64,000 nt of DNA from Acidobacteriota bacterium (lineage in GTDB: Bacteria; Acidobacteriota; Terriglobia; Bryobacterales; Bryobacteraceae): assembly GCA_014584705.1 (NCBI GenBank), contig JACTMJ010000002.1:1-64000 (forward strand), written 5' to 3'. The notes below the pieces were generated by a model that saw only the letters and a list, made by a program, of their open reading frames with translations, was not told the DNA's origin and did no database searches. A program made the position numbers and the translations under genes. Below, piece by piece: positions 41,449-49,287 of this stretch. Position 1 is the stretch's first letter, and each line of letters opens with the position of its first letter.

Positions 41449-43881
41449 TTAGAGCCGCTCCGGCCCCCGGCTACAGAGTTCCCGCCACGCGGTCTCGTAG
41501 AACGTCTCAAGAGCGGCGACGAAGCCCGGTTCATCCATCAACGCGCTGGCCAGCATCTCCCGGCGAAGGGACTGTCGCAGGGAGAGACGGGCTTCCGGAT
41601 CCGAAGCCAGCCGCGTGCAGGCTTCCGCGAAGCCCTTGGTGCTTTCCGCAACCCACTCCGGACGCCCGAGCATGCGCAGCAAAGACGCACCGACCCGGCT
41701 GGCGTGACATTTTCCCGCGAGCGTTACGACAGGGACGCCCATCCAGAGCGCCTCGCAGGTGGTGGTGGTGCCGTGGTAGGGGAACGTGTCGAGGGCGATG
41801 TCCACGTCGTTATACTGCGCAAGGTGCCCCGCGAGAGTAGGAGTGCTGTCGCGCAGTTCAACCCGATCTGAAGAGATCCCGCCCTGGGCCAGAACGCGGA
41901 AGAGGTTCTCCCGGGATTGAAGATTCTGATACGCCTTTCCCTTGAGCAGCAGTTTTGACCCAGGCAAGGCCGCCAGCGCCTGGCCCCAGAGAACGGCGCT
42001 TTCCACATCAATCTTCTTGCTGTTGTTGAAGGTGCCCAAGGTGAGATATCCGCGACGGCGCTCCGGCAGTTCCAATGCGATCTCTTGCGAGAAGACGTGA
42101 AAGGGCTGCAACCGGCCGGCGTCGTCGAGGACGGTATCGAATTGATTCCCCGGCGGGCTGAAGCAAAGAAAGCCGTGGGGAAGCCGCGCGAGACCCTCCG
42201 TACAGTGCGCATCGCCAGCGCTGGGGGGATCCGTGATCCCGTCCACGATGCGGTAGTCCATGGTGGGCAGGCCGGTCGTGTTCGGGTAGCCGAGGTAGGT
42301 GCATTGCAGGGGGGCCGGTTTCCGGGCGAAGATTCCCAGGCGGTTCCCGCCCGTGTGTCCGGCAAGATCGACGAGGATATCAATCTCGTCTTCCACGATC
42401 CTTCGGCAGGCCGCTTCGTCCGAGAGCGCGGTGATATCGCGCCAATGAAGGTCCAGTTGCTTAATCTGGGCGGTGAGGCTGTCCTCGCGATCCAGATTGC
42501 TGTAGCAGAAAACCTCGAAGCGGTCCCGGGAGTGGCGGCGCAGGATCGGACCCAGAAAGTACATCACCGAGTGCCGGCGGAAGTCTCCCGATACATAGCC
42601 CACACGAAGGCGCTTGCCGGGTGCGAGGGCGGTTTTCGGCTCCATCCGCGAGTTCCTGACTCTTTCCGCGGCGTCGCGACCCCAGCTTCGGTGCAGCGCA
42701 AAGACATGCTCCGGAGAGAAGGCCGAATGGAAATTGAGGTTATAGAGCAGGTTTGAAAAGGCAATGCGGTCCCTGGGATCGCATTCAACCGCCCTCTGGA
42801 AGGATTGGAGCGCTTCCCGCATGCGGCCGAGTTCGCTCAGGCAATTGCCCGCCAGGTTGTGCGCGATGGCGTCGCCGGGATTCTGGCCGATGGCCCGCAC
42901 CGCCAACGCAAGCGCTTCTTCGTGCCTCCCGTTGATGCGCAGCAGGTTGCCGGCGTTGATGAGAGCGCCGTTGTAGCGAGGGTCGGCGTTGGCGGCGCGG
43001 AGATACCACTGCATGGCTTCGTCCCCGCGATGGCGCGCAACAGCAAGATTGCCCAGTTCCATGAGCACATCCGGGTGCTCACCCGCGATCGCGCGCGCGC
43101 GCTCCAGGCAGGTATGCGCCTCGTCGTATCGCTTCTGCTGGGAGAGCGCAAGGCCCAGACCCAGGAACCCCGGCCAGAAATTCGCCCGGTGATGGACGGC
43201 TTCCGCCTCGCAAGCGGCTGCCTGCGGCCATTCCTGGCGGAAGGAGTGGATGGCGCCGAGGTTATGCCAGGCCTCGGCGTGGCCAGGGTCCGCCCGCAGC
43301 GCCATGCGATACAACTCGCCCGCTTCGTCGAGCCGGTCGATCGCGCGCATGACGTTACCGAGGTTGTTAAGCGCCATGGGGGAATCCGGTTGAAGCGCGA
43401 GCACCTGGCCATAGGCTTCGATTGCTTCCGGGTAGCGTCGCAAGTCCGCAAGCGCCTGCGCCCGCACAAACATGGCGACGGAATCGTCCGCTTCGAGCGC
43501 GAGCGCCTTCTCCGCGCTGCCAAGAGCGGCTTCCGCCTCCCCGGCGTTCAGGAGGGACCGACCGAGATCCCGCCAGTACAGGGCCGTGCGCTCACTGAGG
43601 GTGCAGGCTTTCTTGAGGAAACGCACGGCGTCCTCACGGTTGCCGAGCGCCTCGCTCGCAAGGCCAAGGCCATGCCAGGCGGCGGGCAGTTGAGGTGCAG
43701 TTTCCGAGGCGGCGAGGAAGTGATCAAGAGCCTGTGTGTAGCGGCTTTGCTCCAATGCCCGATAGCCGGCTTCGATCGCTTTGAGAAGCGCGGCGCCTCC
43801 TTCCGGCGGACTGGATGCGGCTGTGCGACTGGATGTGGCAGGAAGCCGGGAGGTGGAAAAGCGTGCGGAAGAGTTGGGCAT
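41449..43881 (-). CDS. TPR-containing O-GlcNAc-transferase-like (SPINDLY family) protein
   Basis: About 810 residues from ATG 43881; a GTG-initiated frame to 43983 has its GAGG abutting the start and is less likely. TPR repeats occupy about 30-380 (ALNNLGNVMRAIDRLDEAGE, AWHNLGAIHSFRQEWPQAAA). The C-terminal catalytic region has the OGT hallmark GYVSGDFRRHSVMYFLGPIL near 430, QCTYLGYPNTTGLPTMDYRI near 525, TFNNSKKIDVESAVLWGQAL near 605 and CHASRVGASLLRMLG near 725. Bacterial OGTs of this type glycosylate proteins on Ser/Thr; several glycosylate flagellin. Divergent flagellin is 250 bp away. Confidence 0.92.
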   Translation of the reverse strand: MPNSSARFSTSRLPATSSRTAASSPPEGGAALLKAIEAGYRALEQSRYTQALDHFLAASETAPQLPAAWHGLGLASEALGNREDAVRFLKKACTLSERTALYWRDLGRSLLNAGEAEAALGSAEKALALEADDSVAMFVRAQALADLRRYPEAIEAYGQVLALQPDSPMALNNLGNVMRAIDRLDEAGELYRMALRADPGHAEAWHNLGAIHSFRQEWPQAAACEAEAVHHRANFWPGFLGLGLALSQQKRYDEAHTCLERARAIAGEHPDVLMELGNLAVARHRGDEAMQWYLRAANADPRYNGALINAGNLLRINGRHEEALALAVRAIGQNPGDAIAHNLAGNCLSELGRMREALQSFQRAVECDPRDRIAFSNLLYNLNFHSAFSPEHVFALHRSWGRDAAERVRNSRMEPKTALAPGKRLRVGYVSGDFRRHSVMYFLGPILRRHSRDRFEVFCYSNLDREDSLTAQIKQLDLHWRDITALSDEAACRRIVEDEIDILVDLAGHTGGNRLGIFARKPAPLQCTYLGYPNTTGLPTMDYRIVDGITDPPSAGDAHCTEGLARLPHGFLCFSPPGNQFDTVLDDAGRLQPFHVFSQEIALELPERRRGYLTLGTFNNSKKIDVESAVLWGQALAALPGSKLLLKGKAYQNLQSRENLFRVLAQGGISSDRVELRDSTPTLAGHLAQYNDVDIALDTFPYHGTTTTCEALWMGVPVVTLAGKCHASRVGASLLRMLGRPEWVAESTKGFAEACTRLASDPEARLSLRQSLRREMLASALMDEPGFVAALETFYETAWRELCSRGPERL

Positions 43882-44097
43882 AAGGCGATGCGGCCCGCTC
43901 CGGTGGCCGTCAGGGAAGAGGTTCGGCGGGAAGGGGGGTTTGCAATAGGGTCCCGGCGCAAGTTCGCCGGGTAAGGGATTCACCTCAGGACTCGAGAATC
44001 CGTTCTAAGCAACGCACTTTCTCTTCAAGCCCCGGGACCGGCTTCCCGATATGAGGCGGTAGAGAAATCAACGCCGCTCCCGGGCGCAAACAGGGAG

Positions 44098-44130
44098 TCC
44101 GGCAGGAAGCCGGAAATTCAAATACAGGAT
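44098..44130 (+). promoter_or_regulatory. Candidate CsrA-binding leader of the flagellin gene
   Basis: TCCGGC (44098-44103) and GCCGGA (44109-44114) form a perfect 6-bp hairpin whose loop AGGAA exposes a GGA. A second GGA lies in the Shine-Dalgarno ACAGGAT (44124-44130), about 22 nt downstream. CsrA dimers bridge such pairs, and in B. subtilis the flagellin (hag) leader has a hairpin site plus an SD site. The match here is structural; no csrA or fliW gene is in this window. Confidence 0.5.
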
Positions 44131-44139
44131 TGAGTCACA

Positions 44140-45615
44140 ATGTCCACATCGATCATAACCAACGTTTCCTCCCTGATCGCGCGCGAAAACCTGCGCGTCA
44201 ACAATGAATTTCAGGGCCGCACGATTAACCGGCTGACCTCCGGATTGCGGATCAACAGTTCCGCGGACGACGCCGCCGGCCTCGCCGTGGCCAACCGCTT
44301 CCGCAGCGACATCACGGAGCTGACACAGGGTGTTCGTAACGCCAACGACGGCCTCAGCACGCTGCAGATCGTCGACGGGGGATTGAACAACATCTCGAAG
44401 ATCCTCGACCGGCTGAAGACCCTGGCAACCCAATCGGCCTCCAACACCTTCACGGGAGACCGCACCACGCTGAACAACGAATATGGTGAGTTGCTGACGG
44501 AAATCAACCGCCAGGCTTCGAATATCGGCCTGGTATCAGGCGGCTCGAACAACACCAACATCTCCGTGTACGTAGGCGGCGGCAGTTCGCAGGCCAACGC
44601 GAAGGTCTCCATCGACCTGAGCGGCGTTGCCAACCGGGTGGATTCGAGTTCGCTCGGCGTGGGCGGCACGCAGGTGGTGAACGGCGGCGTTTCCGTCGGC
44701 GCGGTGGACCTCGACGCCGCGGGCACGCTGCTCGCCGGCAGCACCCAAGAGATCAGCGTCCAGCTTTATGACGCCGGACTGGGAACCACGGTCACCAAGA
44801 CCGTGACCGTCACGGGCGGTGCATCGGGCATCGATGCCGACCAGGCGCTGACGCAGATCAACGACCAGTTGAACTCCTTTGGCATCACGGCCAGCAAGGG
44901 AACGGATGGCATTCTCCAGCTTTCGGGCAGCCGGGCGTTCAGCGCACTGACGAGCGCGGTGACGGGCGGCGGCACGGCGTTCGCAACGGCCGCAACCGAA
45001 GTAACCAACTCTTCGAACTACCGATACGAGATGGCGGCCTACGCCTCGGCCGGCGACGCCCAGACGATTACGGTGCAGAACGCGCAGGGCGCGGTCGACG
45101 TCACCCTCGCCGCCAGCGCGGACGCAGCCGCGGTGGTAACCGCCTTGAACGAGGCCGTGAGTTCGTTGGGTATCGAGGTGGTGGGCTACAGCGGCGCAGA
45201 CGGCATCAGCATCCAGAGCAGCAGCGCCTTCAGCATCTCGGTGACCGAAGCGGCGACCGGCGCCGGCATCAACGGCACCAGCACCGGCGCACTCACAGTG
45301 ACGGCGGGCGACACGTCGGCGAGCGCCACCGGGAACGCGCTGGCGGCGGTTTCCTCGATCGATGCGGCGATTACGGCGCTTGGCCGCGTCCAGGGCAAGG
45401 TGGGTACGGCGCAGAACAAGCTGCAGTACTCGATCCAACTGGCGCAATCGCAGATCGCCAGCTTCTCGGCCGCGGAATCCCGCATCCGGGACGCCGACAT
45501 CGCGCTCGAAGCCTCTAACCTGACCAAGGCGCAGGTGGTGCAACAGGCATCGCTGGCCGCGCTGGCCCAGGCGAACTCGGCTCCGCAGGCCGTGCTTGCG
45601 CTGCTGAGAGGCTAA
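44140..45615 (+). CDS. fliC: Flagellin
   Basis: 491 residues. The conserved D0/D1 N-terminus (IITNVSSLIARENLRVNNEF, LTSGLRINSSADDAAGLAVA) occupies about 1-140 and the C-terminal D1/D0 about 395-491 (NKLQYSIQLAQSQIASFSAA, RIRDADIALEASNLTKAQVV). The central ~250 residues are variable, rich in Thr, Ser, Gly and Ala and free of cysteine, as expected for an exposed and possibly O-glycosylated filament surface. SD AGGA (44126-44129) is 10 nt from ATG. A weak sigma-28-like -10 (CCCGATAT, 44045-44052) lies upstream without a good -35. Terminator follows at 45633. Confidence 0.96.
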   Translation: MSTSIITNVSSLIARENLRVNNEFQGRTINRLTSGLRINSSADDAAGLAVANRFRSDITELTQGVRNANDGLSTLQIVDGGLNNISKILDRLKTLATQSASNTFTGDRTTLNNEYGELLTEINRQASNIGLVSGGSNNTNISVYVGGGSSQANAKVSIDLSGVANRVDSSSLGVGGTQVVNGGVSVGAVDLDAAGTLLAGSTQEISVQLYDAGLGTTVTKTVTVTGGASGIDADQALTQINDQLNSFGITASKGTDGILQLSGSRAFSALTSAVTGGGTAFATAATEVTNSSNYRYEMAAYASAGDAQTITVQNAQGAVDVTLAASADAAAVVTALNEAVSSLGIEVVGYSGADGISIQSSSAFSISVTEAATGAGINGTSTGALTVTAGDTSASATGNALAAVSSIDAAITALGRVQGKVGTAQNKLQYSIQLAQSQIASFSAAESRIRDADIALEASNLTKAQVVQQASLAALAQANSAPQAVLALLRG

Positions 45616-45632
45616 GGCGGCGGATCTCCCCC

Positions 45633-45695
45633 GCGGGCCGGCCCGCCCACCCCACGCGCTTCGACGCCGGGGCGGGCGCGGCCGGCCCGCTCTTT
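45633..45695 (+). terminator. Long GC-rich hairpin after flagellin, probable terminator
   Basis: GCGGGCCGGCC (45633-45643) and GGCCGGCCCGC (45680-45690) are perfect 11-bp arms with a 36-base loop that holds a smaller GC hairpin, followed by TCTTT. It probably limits readthrough into fliD so that flagellin is made in excess. Function inferred. Confidence 0.7.
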
Positions 45696-45896
45696 CGCAA
45701 TCGAACGATCCGGGCGCAACGGCGCGGCGGGGGCTCCCCGGAACGGGGTGGAAGCTCCCGCCACGCAGCGATTGCCCCGCACCTTGCGGCACATCTAATG
45801 CATTCCCGCGAAAACGCCGATAGTGGACCGGGAGGCACGAGAAGGAACCAGCACCGGATGCCCGACCGGAACGGCTAGGACGAAATCGAGGACCTC

Positions 45897-47255
45897 ATGA
45901 GCAGCAGTTCCCTATTTCTTGGCAACAGCGCCTATTCCAAGGACTTCGCGGAGGTAATTGAGCGAACGGTGGCGATCGCCAAGCTGCCGATGCTGCAACT
46001 CGAGCAGCAGCGGATGCAGACCGGGGACCGGGGAACGGCCGTCACCGACCTGCAGGGCAAGTTCGAAAGCTTGCGGATTGCGCTGAGCGATTTATCGTCG
46101 AGCGTGGCTTCGGCGAATCTGGCGGCAACTTTTTCAGCGGCGGGCATTGCGACGGCCACGCTTGGGGAGAACGCCACCGCGGGCAGCTTCACGCTGGAAG
46201 TCACCGACCTTGGCAGCTATACGAGCTACGTGACGGCGGCGGGAGTGGCCGACCCCGGTACGGACGGCTTGGGCGGCGATTTGACCAAGACGCTGGTGGT
46301 GGACGGCGTGGAAACGACGCTGACGCTGAGTGCGAACACGCTCGATGCTCTCGCGAAGGCGATTACGGATTCGGGTACCGGGCTGAGCGCGAGCGTGGTG
46401 AATGTCTCCTCGAACGGCACTCCCAGCTATAAGCTGGTGCTGCAGGGGGGCAAGCTGGGCGCGCAGACGATCGCGCTCAAGGATGGGGATATTTCGGGCG
46501 CGGATCTGCTCGATGGAACGGCTTTGAGCGAGGGCGGCAACGTCCACTACAAGGTGAACGGGATTCTTGTGAACTCAGAAAGCCGCACGGTGACGCTGGC
46601 ACCGGACGTATCCGTGACCCTGAGCGCAACGACGGCAAGCAGCGGCCCGGTGACGCTTTCGGTGAAGCGGAGTTCGGCCCAGATCGTGGACAAGCTGCGC
46701 GCAATGGTGTCCGCCTACAATGCGGCGACGGCCAAGCTCGACGAGCACCGGGGCCAGAACCGCGGCGCGCTGCAAGGGCAGAGCGTGGTCTCGACGCTTT
46801 CCAAGGTATTGCGAAATTTGTCCGGCTATAGCGCCGATACAGGCTCCTTTCAGAACTTCACCGACGTTGGGCTGAGCTTTGACGACAAGGGCGTGCTCTC
46901 GCTCAACGCTTCGGCGCTGACGGGATTGAGCGACGAAAAGCTGGACCAACTGGTGGACTTCCTGGGCGCGGGCGAGAACGGCGGGTTTGCGGGATACGCG
47001 CTGAACGCGATCAGTGCGGCGACGGCGGCGGAATCCGGGATCCTGGCCCTGGAGAAAAAGTCGTACACGGATCGGGGGAAAGCCGAAGCGCTGCAGGCAG
47101 AACGAATGCAGGAGCGACTGACCCTGATGGAAACGAACCTGCGAGAGCGGTTCGCGGCGCTCGATTCCGCGATTGCGGCATTGCAGCAGCAGGCGCTCTA
47201 TTTCAACAACCTGTTCGAATCAATGCGGATCGCGCAGCAGACATATTCGAAGTAG
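45897..47255 (+). CDS. fliD: Flagellar filament cap / hook-associated protein 2 FliD
   Basis: 452 residues. FliD_N lies near 10-105 (DFAEVIERTVAIAKLPMLQL) and FliD_C near 215-440 (QIVDKLRAMVSAYNAATAKL, FTDVGLSFDDKGVLSLNASA). It ends with the coiled helix ALDSAIAALQQQALYFNNLF. FliD caps the growing filament and directs flagellin folding. It follows flagellin after a terminator-containing gap of 280 bp; GAGG at about -10 is the ribosome binding site. Confidence 0.95.
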   Translation: MSSSSLFLGNSAYSKDFAEVIERTVAIAKLPMLQLEQQRMQTGDRGTAVTDLQGKFESLRIALSDLSSSVASANLAATFSAAGIATATLGENATAGSFTLEVTDLGSYTSYVTAAGVADPGTDGLGGDLTKTLVVDGVETTLTLSANTLDALAKAITDSGTGLSASVVNVSSNGTPSYKLVLQGGKLGAQTIALKDGDISGADLLDGTALSEGGNVHYKVNGILVNSESRTVTLAPDVSVTLSATTASSGPVTLSVKRSSAQIVDKLRAMVSAYNAATAKLDEHRGQNRGALQGQSVVSTLSKVLRNLSGYSADTGSFQNFTDVGLSFDDKGVLSLNASALTGLSDEKLDQLVDFLGAGENGGFAGYALNAISAATAAESGILALEKKSYTDRGKAEALQAERMQERLTLMETNLRERFAALDSAIAALQQQALYFNNLFESMRIAQQTYSK

Positions 47256-47310
47256 GACCGACGACGGCATGCGGTCTCGGACAAGAGTTTCGAAAGTGAA
47301 CGGAGAGCGG

Positions 47311-47835
47311 ATGACCGGGGTGGAAAAAGCCTTCGAGGAGAATCGGACGTTAGGCGCGGCGAATCGCGTGAACACGCGCGATGAAGCCCGACCGCAACCG
47401 GCAGATCTGGCCGAGGCGGGCAGCGAGGCCAATCCGATATCCCCGGTGGCGGACGCGCGAACCCAACTGGAGCCGCTTTCTCATGCCCTTGCCGGCAAGC
47501 TCGCCGCGCCACAAGCGGCGGCGGGATGCAGCGCTCCGGAACTGGGGGCTCTGCGGGGCCGTATCTTCCGCGCAATCCGCGACGGCGATTACATGCTGCT
47601 GGCAACGTTGCTACCCGTCTACGGAGCGAAGCTCGAAACGCTCGTAACCAGCCCCCACGCCGACCCAGACGCTCTCCACCGGGCGGCAGCCGATCACACG
47701 ACGTTCTTCGAGCAACTGAAAGCGGCTTTGGTTACCAACCGGATCCAGGTTCGCCTGGAACTGGAGCGGGTGAAAGCATCCCGGCAGTATGCCAACGAAG
47801 CGCCGGAAGAGGTTGCAAGCGGCTGGCACGGATGA
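47311..47835 (+). CDS. Probable FliT/FlgN-like flagellar chaperone
   Basis: 174 residues from ATG 47311 (GGAG upstream), an ATG at 47269 being the alternative. The N-terminal 70 residues are low-complexity. The C-terminal ~100 residues are all-helical (LRGRIFRAIRDGDYMLLATL, HTTFFEQLKAALVTNRIQVR) with the size and amphipathic pattern of type III export chaperones. FliT usually follows fliD and binds FliD. Direct sequence similarity is weak, so the assignment rests mainly on position and helix content. Confidence 0.6.
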   Translation: MTGVEKAFEENRTLGAANRVNTRDEARPQPADLAEAGSEANPISPVADARTQLEPLSHALAGKLAAPQAAAGCSAPELGALRGRIFRAIRDGDYMLLATLLPVYGAKLETLVTSPHADPDALHRAAADHTTFFEQLKAALVTNRIQVRLELERVKASRQYANEAPEEVASGWHG

Positions 47836-47898
47836 GGGGCAGCGCGCGAACCACAACACAAAACTCGGGGGGCGCTTCCGAAAATCCGGTGGCGGATC

Positions 47899-47952
47899 GC
47901 AGCGTGCCCGGCTCTCGCAGCATGCCCAGCTCTCACAGCGTGCGCGGCCCTC
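47899..47952. repeat. Three tandem 18-bp repeats (minisatellite)
   Basis: GCAGCGTGCCCGGCTCTC, GCAGCATGCCCAGCTCTC and ACAGCGTGCGCGGCCCTC follow each other directly at 47899-47916, 47917-47934 and 47935-47952. An open plus frame (47832-48050, ATGA-coupled to the previous gene) translates them as six-residue units (RSVPGS, RSMPSS, HSVRGP), but nothing else supports that frame as a gene. Confidence 0.7.
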
Positions 47953-48336
47953 GCTGGCGGATCCCCGGTGGAGTGGGAGGCCCCCCCCCGCCCAAACCCT
48001 CTTCGCGCTGGCCGCGAGGCGGGATCTCCGCTGGCCGCGAGGCAGGCTAAGCGGGCTTTTCCAGCTCCGCTGCCCCGGTGCTTGCAGTGTGGAGGCGGTA
48101 CACCTCCGTGAAGGCTAAGCCTCGCGGAGAGCACGTTGTGCTGCCTTGGCGAGCTCCGCGCCGCCCGGAAACACGGAGAATTGTGATCCAGGAATTCGCA
48201 ATTCTGGAATGCCGGAAGTGGCAGCCCATCCGCCGGAGCGAGCGGGCGGAACATGCGGGATTCGCCGAAGAGGCGGCGTTACAACCGCGACAGCGACAAT
48301 CGCGGCAGCAAAAATCGCGAAAGTGAGGTCGCGAAG
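47953..48336. other. Noncoding GC-rich stretch with clustered TCGCG motifs
   Basis: No gene supported. A poly-C run (nine C near 47981) is present, and 48290-48355 has four TCGCG motifs within about 65 bp, three of them extended to TCGCGA. They lie at the 3' end of the small membrane protein gene, so an operator role is doubtful. Confidence 0.4.
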
Positions 48337-48594
48337 CTACAATCGCGAGATGCGGCGCGCTTTGAGCAGGGACGTGACGGCGTAAAAAGCCATCATTCCA
48401 ACAAACAACCCGCCCAGCAGCAATGCCAGAGCGGCGTCCAGGTCCTCACGCCGATGAAACTCCCGGTAAACCATGAACGCGCCGATCACCGTCAGCGACA
48501 GGAATAGGAACGCGATGGATTGGTTCCAGACCACGCGCAGCGGCTTGATCACGGCGGGAACGATATGTCGCTGAAACTCGGAGATCATTCCCAT
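48337..48594 (-). CDS. Small two-helix membrane protein
   Basis: 85 residues with two membrane segments (about 24-42, WNQSIAFLFLSLTVIGAFMV, and about 55-75, LALLLGGLFVGMMAFYAVTS). A short loop with basic and acidic residues (YREFHRREDLD) joins them. No Shine-Dalgarno is clear; the ATG 48588 (MISEF) is an alternative start. No family recognised. Confidence 0.6.
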   Translation of the reverse strand: MGMISEFQRHIVPAVIKPLRVVWNQSIAFLFLSLTVIGAFMVYREFHRREDLDAALALLLGGLFVGMMAFYAVTSLLKARRISRL

Positions 48595-48710
48595 ATCGAT
48601 TCTTGCGCGGACGCCTGCCTTTCCTGATCTAATCCTACACTTCCAGAATACCGATAGATGACTTGTCGGCGCGAGACTGCCAACCGGAAACGGCGGAATC
48701 GCGAAAGCGT

Positions 48711-48745
48711 TCCTCTTGTAAGAGGATCGGCAATTTACCTACAAT
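48711..48745 (+). promoter_or_regulatory. Promoter with overlapping 7-bp inverted repeat upstream of the 121-residue gene
   Basis: TTGTAA (48716-48721) and TACAAT (48740-48745) are 18 bp apart, a good sigma-70 promoter with initiation near 48752. TCCTCTT (48711-48717) and AAGAGGA (48720-48726) form a perfect inverted repeat over the -35, as expected for a repressor site. The regulator is unknown. Confidence 0.5.
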
Positions 48746-48835
48746 CGAGGGCGAGTAGCAGAATTCCGCAAGGGCGGAATGGATCTGGCCGCAAGTCGGA
48801 AAATGCTTAACAGAGATACGCAAAAAGGAACCAGC

Positions 48836-49144
48836 TTGGACGATAGACTCAAGCAGCTAATGCAGGAACTGGGCAACGCGATCAACGAGGCTCTTTCCGA
48901 TTCGGAACGGATTGCCGAATCAATCAGCGAGATTCGTAAGGAAGGTTACGACGTCTTTCTGGTTCTCGAAGCGACGATTGGCTTCAATAAACGCAGCGCC
49001 GAGGAAGAAGACGTCGAAGAGAGCCTCGGCGGGCCGGCGGCCGAACCACGTCCGGACCTGGTCGAGGAGACGGAAGAGGGCGTGAACTGGACGGCCCAGG
49101 ACGAGAAGTTTCTGCGTGCGCTCAAGATCACGATTGACGAATAG
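48836..49144 (+). CDS. Small acidic helical protein of unknown function
   Basis: 102 residues from TTG 48836, preferred because AAAAAGGAA (48822-48830) gives ideal spacing. An ATG at 48779 in the same frame would give 121 residues with weaker AGGG. The N-terminal half is an amphipathic helix pair (DRLKQLMQELGNAINEALSD). The second half is acidic (EEEDVEESLGG, VEETEEGVNW). Resembles small phasin- or regulator-like helical proteins but no family recognised. Preceded by a regulated-looking promoter. Confidence 0.7.
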   Translation: MDDRLKQLMQELGNAINEALSDSERIAESISEIRKEGYDVFLVLEATIGFNKRSAEEEDVEESLGGPAAEPRPDLVEETEEGVNWTAQDEKFLRALKITIDE

Positions 49145-49173
49145 CAAAAGCCTGGCCGCGGGTGCTCGGTGAA

Positions 49174-49236
49174 GGGTCGCGGGCGCGCGGCGGCGGGTTG
49201 CGGGCGCGCGGCGACGGGCCGAGGAGACGCGGCGGC
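49174..49236. repeat. Three tandem 21-bp repeats (minisatellite)
   Basis: GGGTCGCGGGCGCGCGGCGGC (split as 49174-49193 plus one base) is followed by near copies at 49195-49215 and 49216-49236. The first two copies differ at two positions; the third is more diverged. They lie between the 121-residue gene and the convergent glycosyltransferase. Length variation among strains would be expected. Confidence 0.75.
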
Positions 49237-49287
49237 GTGACAGGCCGCGACCGGTGCGGATGAGGCAGCGCTCCTCTTGCCGTGGCG

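Noticed and set aside
42805..43974. 389-residue plus-strand frame opposite the OGT gene
   Set aside because: Shadow of the TPR region; repeats in its translation only mirror the TPR periodicity.
44000..44139. c-di-GMP riboswitch or sigma-28 promoter before flagellin
   Set aside because: The conserved riboswitch core is absent, and only a weak -10-like CCCGATAT without a -35 was found.
47832..48050. 72-residue frame coupled by ATGA to the FliT-like gene
   Set aside because: Its content is the tandem repeat plus Pro/Gly-rich low complexity, with no recognisable fold or RBS.
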